From an uncultured Clostridia bacterium (GTDB lineage Bacteria > Bacillota > Clostridia > Oscillospirales > Acutalibacteraceae), in assembly GCA_947581635.1 (NCBI GenBank), contig CANPVE010000007.1, positions 1 to 64,000 of the forward strand: a stretch of DNA of 64,000 bases, in the 5' to 3' direction. The number at the start of each line of letters is the position of its first letter. Position 1 is the first letter of the stretch. Under the pieces are notes generated by a model. The model had not been told where the DNA came from, searched no databases, and saw only the letters and a list, made by a program, of their open reading frames with translations. The translations under genes were made by a program, and so were the position numbers. Of this stretch, positions 25,969-35,217 are shown piece after piece.

Positions 25969-25976
25969 TTAGTGAG

Positions 25977-26005
25977 ATTATATCAGCTGCGGAATAAAAA
26001 GTCAA
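25977..26005 (-). promoter_or_regulatory. Promoter of the sulfate assimilation operon
   Basis: TTGACT (26000-26005), 17 bp, TATAAT (25977-25982) on the minus strand: near-perfect consensus. The expected start is about 25970, giving a leader of about 170 nt with an operator, a leader peptide and a hairpin before sbp. Confidence 0.85.
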
Positions 26006-26124
26006 TGAGTGTCAGCAACATTCAAACTGTATCCGGCATTTTTGAAATATTTCATGCGATGCGGTACAAACACAGCAATAAAGATTTAAAAGTCAGGCAT
26101 AGACGCCGCATAAAAGCAAAAAGC

Positions 26125-26162
26125 CCCGCCCGAAAAGCAGAAAAATCTGCAATTCGGGCGGG
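26125..26162 (-). terminator. Intrinsic terminator facing left
   Basis: Stem CCCGCCCGAA (26125-26134) with 26153-26162, plus an inner GCAGA/TCTGC stem. On the minus strand it is followed by GGGGCTTTTTGC. It shields the sulfur promoter from leftward transcripts. The 26163-26633 stretch holds no gene I can support. Confidence 0.8.
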
Positions 26163-26552
26163 ACATTCGCTTAGCTCAGTGTACTTACCTAAAACTACAA
26201 CGGCAGTTCCCTTTTATTTTTTCGGGGCAAATAAAAACGCCAAACGTGCGGCTATGGTACATCTGTCGTTCAACGTCATTGGAACGGCGGTATGGGTAAC
26301 GGCATTCTGTGTACGACCCTCATGCTGCCGCTGTCGGGATTCCTTGAAACGCTTGTTTTCGGATACGGCTTTCTCCGAACTGTCTGTTATATCGGCGGCG
26401 GTGAGATACAACAATGAAAACTTCAGTCAAAATCTCGGTTTTTACGAAAGCAAATATGCATTGTCATGAAATTAAGCCGGGCATGGCTCAGGGACAGATT
26501 TTACAGATAACACAACACCACCGCACGGGATACCAAGTCTAATTTTAGTCTT

Positions 26553-26592
26553 GCCGCATTTTACCAGCTCAACCCTCGGTTTGATTTGTGAG
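26553..26592. repeat. Diverged copy of a dispersed intergenic repeat
   Basis: GCCGCATTTTACCAGCTCA and the following 20 bp align with 29198-29243 with scattered changes (GCCGCGTTTTGCCCGCTCA there). A third, short copy is at 49640-49657. Confidence 0.5.
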
Positions 26593-26633
26593 TCCCCGCC
26601 ATTCGCATTGATTTTCGTGTACTATGGGGCAAT

Positions 26634-26696
26634 GCAAAAAAAATCACAGGGCACAGATCATAACAATCTGCGCCCTCATGAAAACCACTGTGATTT
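26634..26696 (-). terminator. Intrinsic terminator of the EAL gene
   Basis: An inner stem (GGGC-CAGAT with ATCTG-GCCC, 26649-26675) is closed by an outer stem AAATCACAG/CTGTGATTT (26641-26649 and 26688-26696). On the minus strand a run of eight U follows. It lies 50 bp after the EAL gene stop. Confidence 0.85.
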
Positions 26697-26745
26697 AAAG
26701 ATTTTATTTATTCTCTCTATCTGTCTAAGTTTTTAAAACCTATCT

Positions 26746-28674
26746 TTAAAGATAAATGCCATTGAAATTTTTTACAAATCTTACAAATTCATCTTTGGGC
26801 AATGGTTTGGAGTAAAAATATCCCTGGAGATAATCGCACCCCATGCTCGCCAAAAGCTGCGATTGAAATTCGGTTTCTACACCCTCGCATACAAGCTTGT
26901 AACCCTGCTTTTTCATCATCGGAATAACTGACTCGAGAATGGAGTTTTCACCCTTGGAGTAAGACCACAGAATACTTTTGTCGATTTTGATATAGTCGAA
27001 CGGCAGTTCAATGATAGAGACAAGGTTGGAATATCCGGTACCGTAATCGTCAAGCGCGAGACGCGCCCCCGCTTCCTTTAACTTATGCATATTATTCCAT
27101 ATGGCCTGATTGTTGTCGTTGGCGGTACTCTCTGTAAGTTCAAGCTCGAGCATATTCATTTTAACGCCGTATGAGGAGGCTATTTCAATAAGCTCGTCCG
27201 CAGTATCGTTGTAATGGCATTGAATCGGCGAAAGATTTACTTTTAGCGTCCGTAACCCGCTTTCGTTCATAATGCCGCTTTCCTTTGCAAATATACAGGC
27301 TTTGCGGAATACCTGTATGCCCAAAGTCTGTATCATCTGCATTTTTTCTGCGACGGGAATGAACACATCCGGCGGCACAAACCCCAAGTCATCGTCTATA
27401 AGGCGGCAAAGCACCTCGGCCGATACGATACGCCTTTCTTCGGTGGAATATATAGGCTGCAAATATATTTGCAGGCTGTTGTTCTGAATAGCGTTGTTGA
27501 GGGCTTGAGTGACGGCGCGTTCATCTTCAAACTTCTTTTTGAGGTCGTCTGCGACCGACACTGTCTTTTCCTTCGACATACTTTCGGAATTTTCCATTAT
27601 GTAATCCATAAGGGAACGGAAACTGTCATAATTTGAAGCGTCATCCGGACAACTGAGCTTTATCTGGGTTGGATTAATGTCGATTCTTGAGTTATGCACC
27701 GCGATATGCGCGCACATCCACTCAAAAAGATCGTTGATCTTGGATTCGCGTTTGGAAAGGGCGGCAGGAGAATAACTGCCTTTGATTATTATGGCGTAAA
27801 AGTCGTCCGCAATCTGATAGACATTCTGATAGCCGGCAGCACGCCTCATGCGCTTTTGAAGCATTTTCATCGCTTCGTTTGTAGCTTGAAGTCCGTAAAC
27901 CTCTATGCACTTGTGATATTCATGCAATTTGAACATACACACATAAAAATTGGGATCATATTCAAATTTTTCCGTTATCACGGTGTAAAACGCGACGTTG
28001 TTGAGCAAACCTGTGTCATATCTGATGTAGGAATCATTCATCATTATGGTGACATAAATAAATATAAACGCTATCGATGTGGTGAAGTATGTGGTGAGCG
28101 TATTGGGCATGACAAAGGCTTGAAGCACCATACCGACTGAAATAAATAAGTAGAATATCCACAATGTTATATGCTGTACTGTGGTTATCGCGTGACGGAA
28201 CCGAATCATCAGGAAACAACATCCCAGCATATATATAACTTGAATAATGTAAATACCCAAATACAGAGGGCCGTGAATATATTCTCCCGATTCGGTGAAG
28301 GTATACAAAAGCCCGGTCCATGGAGTAGTTGCCAAAAGTATAATATGCAGACAGAGTGGTATAGTAGCTATTTTCATTCCCCACCCGCTCACAAACTTCG
28401 CGCGATGAAGCAGCACCGCATTGAACCTGAAAAACAGATAACCCAAAGTTGACGACGACAGGAAGAAAATGAAATTAAGCAAATAGTTGAACCACGGCAA
28501 AAATGCCTTTGATTCAATCGTAAATGCCGTGACGACGTCCATTATCGCGCACACGAAATTAAAGAAAAGCAAGATTTGAAACGTATTGGTGAGATTGGTG
28601 TGCAGCCTGTTTTTTAGGAGATAGACTATAAAAAACATAGTCATCAAAACAATGTTCGCAACATCAAAATACAC
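26746..28674 (-). CDS. Membrane-bound cyclic-di-GMP phosphodiesterase (degenerate GGDEF + EAL)
   Basis: 642 residues. About seven membrane segments (1-200) form a sensor part. Residues about 220-365 look like a GGDEF domain, but the signature is lost (IADDFYAI at that place), so it should not make c-di-GMP. The EAL domain (about 395-640) keeps its catalytic set: EVLCR for the EAL motif, KVNLSPIQ, LELTES, LALDDYGTGYSN, IKIDKSI, CEGVET. It should break down c-di-GMP and so affect motility or attachment. Stands alone between terminators; control is unknown. Confidence 0.92.
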   Translation of the reverse strand: MYFDVANIVLMTMFFIVYLLKNRLHTNLTNTFQILLFFNFVCAIMDVVTAFTIESKAFLPWFNYLLNFIFFLSSSTLGYLFFRFNAVLLHRAKFVSGWGMKIATIPLCLHIILLATTPWTGLLYTFTESGEYIHGPLYLGIYIIQVIYMLGCCFLMIRFRHAITTVQHITLWIFYLFISVGMVLQAFVMPNTLTTYFTTSIAFIFIYVTIMMNDSYIRYDTGLLNNVAFYTVITEKFEYDPNFYVCMFKLHEYHKCIEVYGLQATNEAMKMLQKRMRRAAGYQNVYQIADDFYAIIIKGSYSPAALSKRESKINDLFEWMCAHIAVHNSRIDINPTQIKLSCPDDASNYDSFRSLMDYIMENSESMSKEKTVSVADDLKKKFEDERAVTQALNNAIQNNSLQIYLQPIYSTEERRIVSAEVLCRLIDDDLGFVPPDVFIPVAEKMQMIQTLGIQVFRKACIFAKESGIMNESGLRTLKVNLSPIQCHYNDTADELIEIASSYGVKMNMLELELTESTANDNNQAIWNNMHKLKEAGARLALDDYGTGYSNLVSIIELPFDYIKIDKSILWSYSKGENSILESVIPMMKKQGYKLVCEGVETEFQSQLLASMGCDYLQGYFYSKPLPKDEFVRFVKNFNGIYL

Positions 28675-29422
28675 ATTGTAATATTAAAGGCTGTCTAAAT
28701 ACTGCATAATGCATCATTCCCCTTGCGGTGCTACCGTATTTACATAATTTATGTTGTAACACCGATACAACTATACAACTTTTTTACCAAATATTCAATT
28801 GACATTTTTTACTAACAAAGTTAATAATTTTAGTTAAAACTAACACCGCCGGAGGGCGTAATTATTATTATAGCTATATGATAAGGCAATTGAATTGTGA
28901 AAATGTATAAAAAAAGTTGATCATAATGGGCAAAATAACGGACCAATTTTAAATTTTCAATAAGGTTAAAATAAAACTGATATTTTCGATGTGATATTTT
29001 ATCACGTAAAATAGTACATTTATAAAAATCACAAAGAAGATAGCTCATCGGGCACTCGGATAGATGTGGAAGCATCTCCTTACCCTGTCAATTATGTTTT
29101 AAACAATCAAATCACTCAGTATTGGAATGAACCGATTCCTCGTGTACAGATAAAAAAGGATATTTATTCTGTGTTCGCCTTGGTTCTTACTTAATCCTGC
29201 CGCGTTTTGCCCGCTCAGCCTGCGGCTTCGCTTGTGAGGCTCTGCCTCACCCTCCGCCATGGGCGCTGCCCCTGGACTCCCATATTATAGCTCCGCTCAC
29301 TTGACTTTAATTCCTCAAAATTGATTTACGTGTTTTTTCGGCAAAACATCTTGACTTCCGATTTATTTTATTGTAAAATGGATTTGTATAAGTTATATAT
29401 GTATAATTTGGGTAGGTACGGC
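28675..29422. other. 748-bp intergenic region upstream of the EAL gene
   Basis: AT-rich, with no convincing gene. Visible items: a palindrome GTTGTA-N7-TACAAC at 28753-28771 with a further TACAAC half-site at 28774-28779, possibly an operator of the EAL gene; a dispersed repeat at 29198-29243; and a rightward promoter-like TTGACT-N17-TAAAAT near 29350-29380 that faces the 3' end of the serine recombinase gene. Confidence 0.5.
29198..29243. repeat. Dispersed intergenic repeat copy
   Basis: It contains the 18-bp string GTTTTGCCCGCTCAGCCT (29204-29221), identical to 49640-49657, and is similar over about 40 bp to 26553-26592. It is followed by GC-rich sequence with CTGCCTCACC and GGGCGCTGCCCC motifs, common in repeat families of this kind. 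Confidence 0.6.
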
Positions 29423-30097
<675 letters not shown>

Positions 30098-30388
30098 TTA
30101 AACTTTTTGCACCCGAAAAACATAAGGCTTTCAAGCGCAAAAAGCGCGGTTTTCTTTAGAGAACTTCGGAAAATTCAACTTAGTCAGTAGAATAATTGCA
30201 AAAAAACCCATACATAATCGGGATAGTCCGCTATTCTCGAAATTCGTTTTACATAAATAGTGGAAATTCCTTTCGTCAGGAGAATATTATTCGGGCAAAC
30301 AAAAAGAGCCGAAGACTGCACCGCTCATCAGAGTAAAAGCCCTCGACTCAAATATAATATATTGATACATATAACCTACTGCGTGCGT

Positions 30389-30417
30389 ATTTTACCATGT
30401 AAAAGACAATTTGTCAA
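30389..30417 (-). promoter_or_regulatory. Promoter of the serine recombinase gene
   Basis: TTGACA (30412-30417), 17 bp, TAAAAT (30389-30394). The expected start near 30382 leaves an unusually long leader of about 335 nt before ATG 30046. I see no protein in this leader. The rest of 30047-30625 holds no other gene. Confidence 0.7.
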
Positions 30418-30625
30418 GTATTTTTTAGTATTTTATCAAGAAAAATGCATCAGTAGATTGACCTGCCAATGCATTCTAATCTGTATAGGCTGCCGACTGG
30501 CCGTATATACTTGAGTACTATCTTGAAATGCCGCTCACATCGACATGGCTCCAAAGCGGATATCGGGAATGCGCTGGGAGTTATGATTGAACTGAATGAC
30601 AATTTAATATAGCTCAGTTAAAAGA

Positions 30626-30682
30626 AATAATTCCGTAGAAATATGAGTCAACGCTATATTTCTACGGAATTATTGTTTTTGT
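30626..30682. terminator. Bidirectional terminator at the end of the polysaccharide operon
   Basis: A perfect 19-bp stem (AATAATTCCGTAGAAATAT at 30626-30644 with 30656-30674) and an 11-nt loop. U-rich runs follow on both strands (GTTTTTGTTTT right, TCTTTT left). It ends the leftward polysaccharide operon 50 bp after its last gene. Confidence 0.9.
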
Positions 30683-30723
30683 TTTATCGCAATTGTTTCG
30701 GAGTACAGATATCTGTCAATTGA

Positions 30724-31842
30724 TTATTGTTGCGCGATATTCTTCATAAAAGGGGAAAATTTGGATTTAGTAAATTCAACGATCCTTTCACAAAGCTTGC
30801 GGACACAAAGCAATGAAAAAATCGAGCTTCTCAAGCCCTCGATTATTGAGCATACAATATAAATAGCTAATGCGCCGAGTAAAACGCAGCCAATCATTAC
30901 ATACCACGACTTATCAACAAATTCGGTAAATCTGTTATTGATAAAGTTATCTCGTATATTGTGATTCTCACTTATTATGTAAACTCCAAAAGTCAAACCG
31001 GAGATTTTTGCTATAAATTCAGCACCATGATTGACATTTAGTTGTGTAAAAAACATAAACAAAAATATGCACGCCAGCAATATTAATGGCGAAATATAGC
31101 TTATAAATAAATTGGATCCTTTCCCAATGAATTTTTCTATAAGCAACTTGCTGCTCCAAGTACATACAACACAGATAAAATAACCGGCTAAACAACTTTT
31201 TTTGCTGAATGCATTTATTGTTTCAGGATAAAGTTTCAAATAAGCGCCTACAACATACAAAAAAGCAAGCCATAACGGACTGTATCCATTATTTATCAAA
31301 AATATATCTTCTCCTAAATGTCCTGCAAACATTCCCAAAAAACAAAATACGAAAGCACCGGTAAATATTAACTTGGTATGATCCAGCCTGGATAGGCTAT
31401 GGATAGCTTTATTAATAAACGGCATGAAAACAAACAGACAAAAATACGAAGAAAAATACCAATATTGTTTACTCATGACCGGAAGAAATACTCGGATTAA
31501 ATCTTTTTTGCCTGTATCGTATCCCGGCAGAAAGTAAAACAAAACAGTCAAAGATATTGAATAAAAAGCAACTTGCAGCCACAATTCTAAAATTCTCGAC
31601 CATCTATGTCTGGATTGCACACATACATATCCCGTAATCAAAGCATAGAGATTCACTGCACCATAACAAGCGGTTTCCAAAAGCCATGCAATGTTATAAT
31701 TCGTTGAAAGAATCTCCAGATTTTTTAACACGCCGCCATGTCCGAGACAGTGGAGAATTACCACCATTAGCATGGAAAGGATACGAAGATATTCTATTCC
31801 CATATTCCTTTGACTTTTAGACAGTTTCAAATTATTGCCCAT
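30724..31842 (-). CDS. Acyltransferase-3 family membrane protein
   Basis: 372 residues with about ten membrane segments. The family signature lies near the N-terminus (GIEYLRILSMLMVVILHCLGHG, with the conserved His). Such enzymes add acetyl or succinyl groups to surface polysaccharides. ATG 31842 has GGAG 7 nt upstream. It is the last gene of the polysaccharide operon, separated from the rest by a 212-bp gap with nothing visible. Confidence 0.88.
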   Translation of the reverse strand: MGNNLKLSKSQRNMGIEYLRILSMLMVVILHCLGHGGVLKNLEILSTNYNIAWLLETACYGAVNLYALITGYVCVQSRHRWSRILELWLQVAFYSISLTVLFYFLPGYDTGKKDLIRVFLPVMSKQYWYFSSYFCLFVFMPFINKAIHSLSRLDHTKLIFTGAFVFCFLGMFAGHLGEDIFLINNGYSPLWLAFLYVVGAYLKLYPETINAFSKKSCLAGYFICVVCTWSSKLLIEKFIGKGSNLFISYISPLILLACIFLFMFFTQLNVNHGAEFIAKISGLTFGVYIISENHNIRDNFINNRFTEFVDKSWYVMIGCVLLGALAIYIVCSIIEGLRSSIFSLLCVRKLCERIVEFTKSKFSPFMKNIAQQ

Positions 31843-32054
31843 ATTCACACTCCAAACATATCAGATTATAAACCGTCACAATTTTACAGCATCAGCGTAG
31901 TTTCAAATTATAACACGCCACCGCACATTCTGGCTTATCTGTGATAAATTATAATAATATCGTGTGATTTTGTCAATACAATAATCGAGTATATTAGGGA
32001 GACAGTATTTATTTTTCAATCGAAAAATCAAAAAGATTTGATAAAAGGGGTATT

Positions 32055-32264
32055 TTATTTTACAATCTTCGCAGTCAAATCAAGCTCTTTCTCCGCAAGG
32101 TATTTTTCGATATATTCATCCTGAATAGGTGATTTTCTATTGTTGATAAGCTCCACCTTTTCGGGAATAATATCCACCGCCGTCACATGATTGTGCTGCG
32201 CCAAAAGTACTGCCAACGACAATCCGACATAGCCTGTTCCGGCCACTGCTATTTTCTTGTTCAT
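32055..32264 (-). pseudogene. Truncated UDP-sugar 6-dehydrogenase, N-terminal fragment
   Basis: 69 residues beginning with the NAD motif of UDP-glucose/UDP-ManNAc dehydrogenases ([44 protein letters not shown]). Intact enzymes have about 390-440 residues. The frame stops at 32055 and no remainder is found to the left, so about 80% is deleted. It has a normal start with GGAGAG upstream. It once made UDP-glucuronate or a similar sugar for this locus. Confidence 0.85.
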
Positions 32265-32286
32265 TTTACTTCTCTCCTCGAGCAAA

Positions 32287-32687
32287 TTAGACTTTATAGT
32301 ATTCCTTGTACCACTCGGCAAAAGCCCTCAGACCTTCTCGAATTCCGATTTTGTGAGTAAATCCATAGTCTCTTTCCAAAGCCGTGCTGTCCGCATAAGT
32401 AATAGACACATCTCCGGGCTGCATACCTACCAATTCTATGTGCGCCTCAAAATCGTAGCCCTGTGGCAAAACGCCCGCCCTTACCAATTCTTCCTGCAAT
32501 GTTTGAATATAATCAAGAAGATTCTCGGGCTGACCCCCGCCTATATTATAAATCGCATAGGGCGGGATCGGTAATCCGTCACCGCCGTTCGCTTTTAGGG
32601 GCGCACCACAAGGTTGGCTCCGATAAAACCTGCCGCCCCTGTGACAAGAATGCATTTGTTATTGATCTCTATATGCTGTTTATCCAT
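32287..32687 (-). pseudogene. UDP-glucuronate 4-epimerase with internal deletion and frameshift
   Basis: From ATG 32687 the frame codes the Rossmann start of an NAD epimerase (CILVTGAAGFIGANLVVR) and stops at once. The next frame codes its C-terminus ([45 protein letters not shown]). About 200 middle residues are missing, with the join near 32590-32610. It lies 22 bp before the truncated dehydrogenase, so both steps of a UDP-uronate branch are lost. Confidence 0.85.
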
Positions 32688-32723
32688 ATTCTACTCCAAT
32701 CTTTGATTGATATTCCTATAGAT

Positions 32724-34232
32724 CTAAGCTGATTTTCGCGATAAAATACGAACTGAAGTGTTAAATATTTTTTTCATTCTGTCTCTGTAGAATATCGTGT
32801 TGATTATCCCCATAGTTACCAGCCATATAAATGCAACTTCTATTGACAATATTACCCATGAAAAATAATTTACTCGGTGCAACCCAAGTTTGAACGTACA
32901 AAGTACCCCAACAAACACGCACATAACGTCAACTGAAACTTGCTTAATAAAATTTCTGACAGGCCATTTTATCAGATTCCTGGAATCATACACCGCCATC
33001 CAAACCGTTTGATAAAGTATCGCTGCGAGCGTACCAATGGCAACACCCACTAAGCCGAAACGCCATACCATCACCACAGAAATGACTATGTTCACAACTG
33101 CTGCTACTATATAATTGCGTTGAGTTTGCTTATAATGTCCTGCTGCCAGAATCATTATGTTATAAGGCAAACGGAGACAATGCCCCGCATTAGCTAAAGT
33201 AATTAGAAACGCGAACAAAGGCTGAACGTAGTTGGCATCGTTTATTCCATTTGTGTAAACACGGACAAACGGTAATATCAATACTCCTGTGCAACCAAAT
33301 ACAAATACAGTTCCTGTGTGCAACACCCACTCTGTCCATCCAAAAGTTTTTCTAAGCTCTTCCAATTCCTGTTTGGCCCACAACTCCCCTATAAGGGACT
33401 GAAATCCATTAGTCATAGACAGAAATAATTGTTTTACCCCAGCAAGCACAAGGTTATAGACAGAATAAATTGACACGGCAGACATACTAGCGAAAATTGT
33501 AAGAACTATATTGTCTGTGCCGTCAAGTACAACCGCCGCAACGTGCTGGGCTACGCCGTTCCATTTTTGTTCTATAGGTTCCTTATCATATTTTATTCTT
33601 CTATTGATATGGTAATTGTGATTGACATACCAATGCAAAAATAGCGGTCTTGCTAAATAAATCAACGAAGTTGTCAACTTCACCATATGAATAGAAGCGC
33701 CACGTTTAATTAAAACAAAACAGGCAAGCGTATTTAAAATCAAAGTAATTGTCTGTGCTGTATATTGGATATATCCCCTTTGATCAGCAGTCAACAGCAG
33801 TCTGTCCACAACACCAAAATAATATTGTGCGAAGGAACTGATGCTCATTGCCGCTATGAGTAGAGCGGTATACAGGAAACCGAAATCCTGCTTTGCTATC
33901 ATCGGATACACAAAGAAAAGAACGATTATGTATGCCAGCAATATCATCGCCAGCTTTTGAAAAAACTTGTTTGCCGAAACGATAATTTGGCTGACTTTTC
34001 TGTTGTCCTCGTCTGCAAGAGGCTTGTACAACGAGGATTGAACAACAGCGCCAACACCCAACTCCAAAAAAGCTATCACGTGCAAAAACTGTGTAATGGA
34101 GTTTATCAGTCCGTTGACTTCCGAACCAAAACTCCTTAATATCAAACGAGGCAGAATAAAACCACACACAATGGTGGTGATTTGGAACATGAACGAAGCT
34201 ATGGTGTTTTTTGCTAATTTTTTCTTTCGCAT
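32724..34232 (-). CDS. Polysaccharide flippase (Wzx-like, MOP superfamily)
   Basis: 502 residues with 12-14 membrane segments. The N-terminal pattern (NTIASFMFQITTIVCGFILPRLILRSFG) is typical of Wzx/RfbX exporters. It would move lipid-linked repeat units to the outer face of the membrane, with the EpsG-like polymerase and initiating transferase coded upstream. It starts 12 bp after the TupA-like gene. Confidence 0.9.
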   Translation of the reverse strand: MRKKKLAKNTIASFMFQITTIVCGFILPRLILRSFGSEVNGLINSITQFLHVIAFLELGVGAVVQSSLYKPLADEDNRKVSQIIVSANKFFQKLAMILLAYIIVLFFVYPMIAKQDFGFLYTALLIAAMSISSFAQYYFGVVDRLLLTADQRGYIQYTAQTITLILNTLACFVLIKRGASIHMVKLTTSLIYLARPLFLHWYVNHNYHINRRIKYDKEPIEQKWNGVAQHVAAVVLDGTDNIVLTIFASMSAVSIYSVYNLVLAGVKQLFLSMTNGFQSLIGELWAKQELEELRKTFGWTEWVLHTGTVFVFGCTGVLILPFVRVYTNGINDANYVQPLFAFLITLANAGHCLRLPYNIMILAAGHYKQTQRNYIVAAVVNIVISVVMVWRFGLVGVAIGTLAAILYQTVWMAVYDSRNLIKWPVRNFIKQVSVDVMCVFVGVLCTFKLGLHRVNYFSWVILSIEVAFIWLVTMGIINTIFYRDRMKKIFNTSVRILSRKSA

Positions 34233-34243
34233 ATCAAACCGTC

Positions 34244-35176
34244 CTATTGATTAGTTTTCTTATCTAACGGCAACTTAATCATATCACCCAATATTGTATT
34301 ATAATTATCAGGAGTGAAGAAACCAAATCCTGACGCCGGATAGAAAGTAATCTCGCCAAAGTACGGCCGTTCATTCACTTCGTAAAAATCCACTCTGCAA
34401 AACGGTATTTTTGGAGCCAGTGTCTTTGCCAATTCCTTCATGGTTTCAAAAGTAACCGGCCTGGAAACAGGCTGGTCGGAATTTTTGATATTCAGCGTCA
34501 ATCCAACAAAAGGCTGATGATTCCACTCCATATCAAAGAAGTCTATCCGCTCTTCTGTGCTGCGGTCGGAGATAACCTGACAATATTTTGGTATACCACC
34601 AAAACAAAAAAATTTGTAATCCTTCAGTTCATCTGAAGCGTCATCTTTCATATATTGTTCAGCAATGATGAGCGGTTTTACATTTTTATAAGGCCATTCC
34701 CTGCCGGTAAGGTAATAATTCTGGGCAAGTCCCTTTTTTAATCCCGACAAAACTTTGTTGATGTTAAGATTTGTCTTATCTTTGCATATGCACATACCCA
34801 ACCCTGAGTTATGATTACACTTAAGTACAAATTTATCAGGCAACGATTTAAAATCAATATCTTCCGCATGGTCCCAGACACCTATCGTAGGAATAATATA
34901 CTGCTCACCAATAATATCTGCAACGTATTTCTTTGCCTGATATTTATCAACCATTGCGGTGTACTCGGGATTTCTGTCGTAAAGTTTCAGCCATTGAATC
35001 TTTTCACTGAATGTTTTAGGATTTTCCAGATTCAAGTCATAACCCATCTCTGTTTTAAATACTTTTTTTAAGTATTCCTCATCCTGCATCATATTATAGA
35101 ATCCCATTTTGCTAAGGTATCTGACGCGAATTTTTGGATCAGATATAAATCGCTTCATGTAATGCAATATTTTCAT
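34244..35176 (-). CDS. TupA-like ATP-grasp protein
   Basis: 310 residues of the ATP-grasp family related to teichuronopeptide synthesis protein TupA: NPKTFSEKIQWLKLYDRNPEY near 55, VDKYQAKKYVADIIG near 75, FVLKCNHNSG near 117, FFCFGGIPKYCQV, FCRVDFYEVNERPYFGEITFYPASGF near the C-terminus. Such proteins are common in polysaccharide loci and may link amino acids or peptides to sugar acids. The substrate here is unknown. Confidence 0.85.
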   Translation of the reverse strand: MKILHYMKRFISDPKIRVRYLSKMGFYNMMQDEEYLKKVFKTEMGYDLNLENPKTFSEKIQWLKLYDRNPEYTAMVDKYQAKKYVADIIGEQYIIPTIGVWDHAEDIDFKSLPDKFVLKCNHNSGLGMCICKDKTNLNINKVLSGLKKGLAQNYYLTGREWPYKNVKPLIIAEQYMKDDASDELKDYKFFCFGGIPKYCQVISDRSTEERIDFFDMEWNHQPFVGLTLNIKNSDQPVSRPVTFETMKELAKTLAPKIPFCRVDFYEVNERPYFGEITFYPASGFGFFTPDNYNTILGDMIKLPLDKKTNQ

Positions 35177-35217
35177 ACATTTTCCCTTTCAATTTGACAT
35201 CATCTCAAAATTTTCAA

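Noticed and set aside
26214..26414. Minus-strand frame of 66 codons ending before a terminator
   Set aside because: No ribosome site and only a TTG start; position before a terminator is not enough.
25972..26469. Plus-strand frame of 165 codons upstream of sbp
   Set aside because: It crosses the sbp promoter and a terminator hairpin and has a low-complexity composition with no recognisable domain.
28830..29075. Minus-strand frame of 81 codons
   Set aside because: AT-rich, no ribosome site, not protein-like.
30200..30382. Hammerhead ribozyme in the recombinase leader (CTGATGAG and CGAAA seen on the minus strand)
   Set aside because: The two core parts are about 50 nt apart, stem II does not form beyond one pair, and the stem III closing base is wrong.
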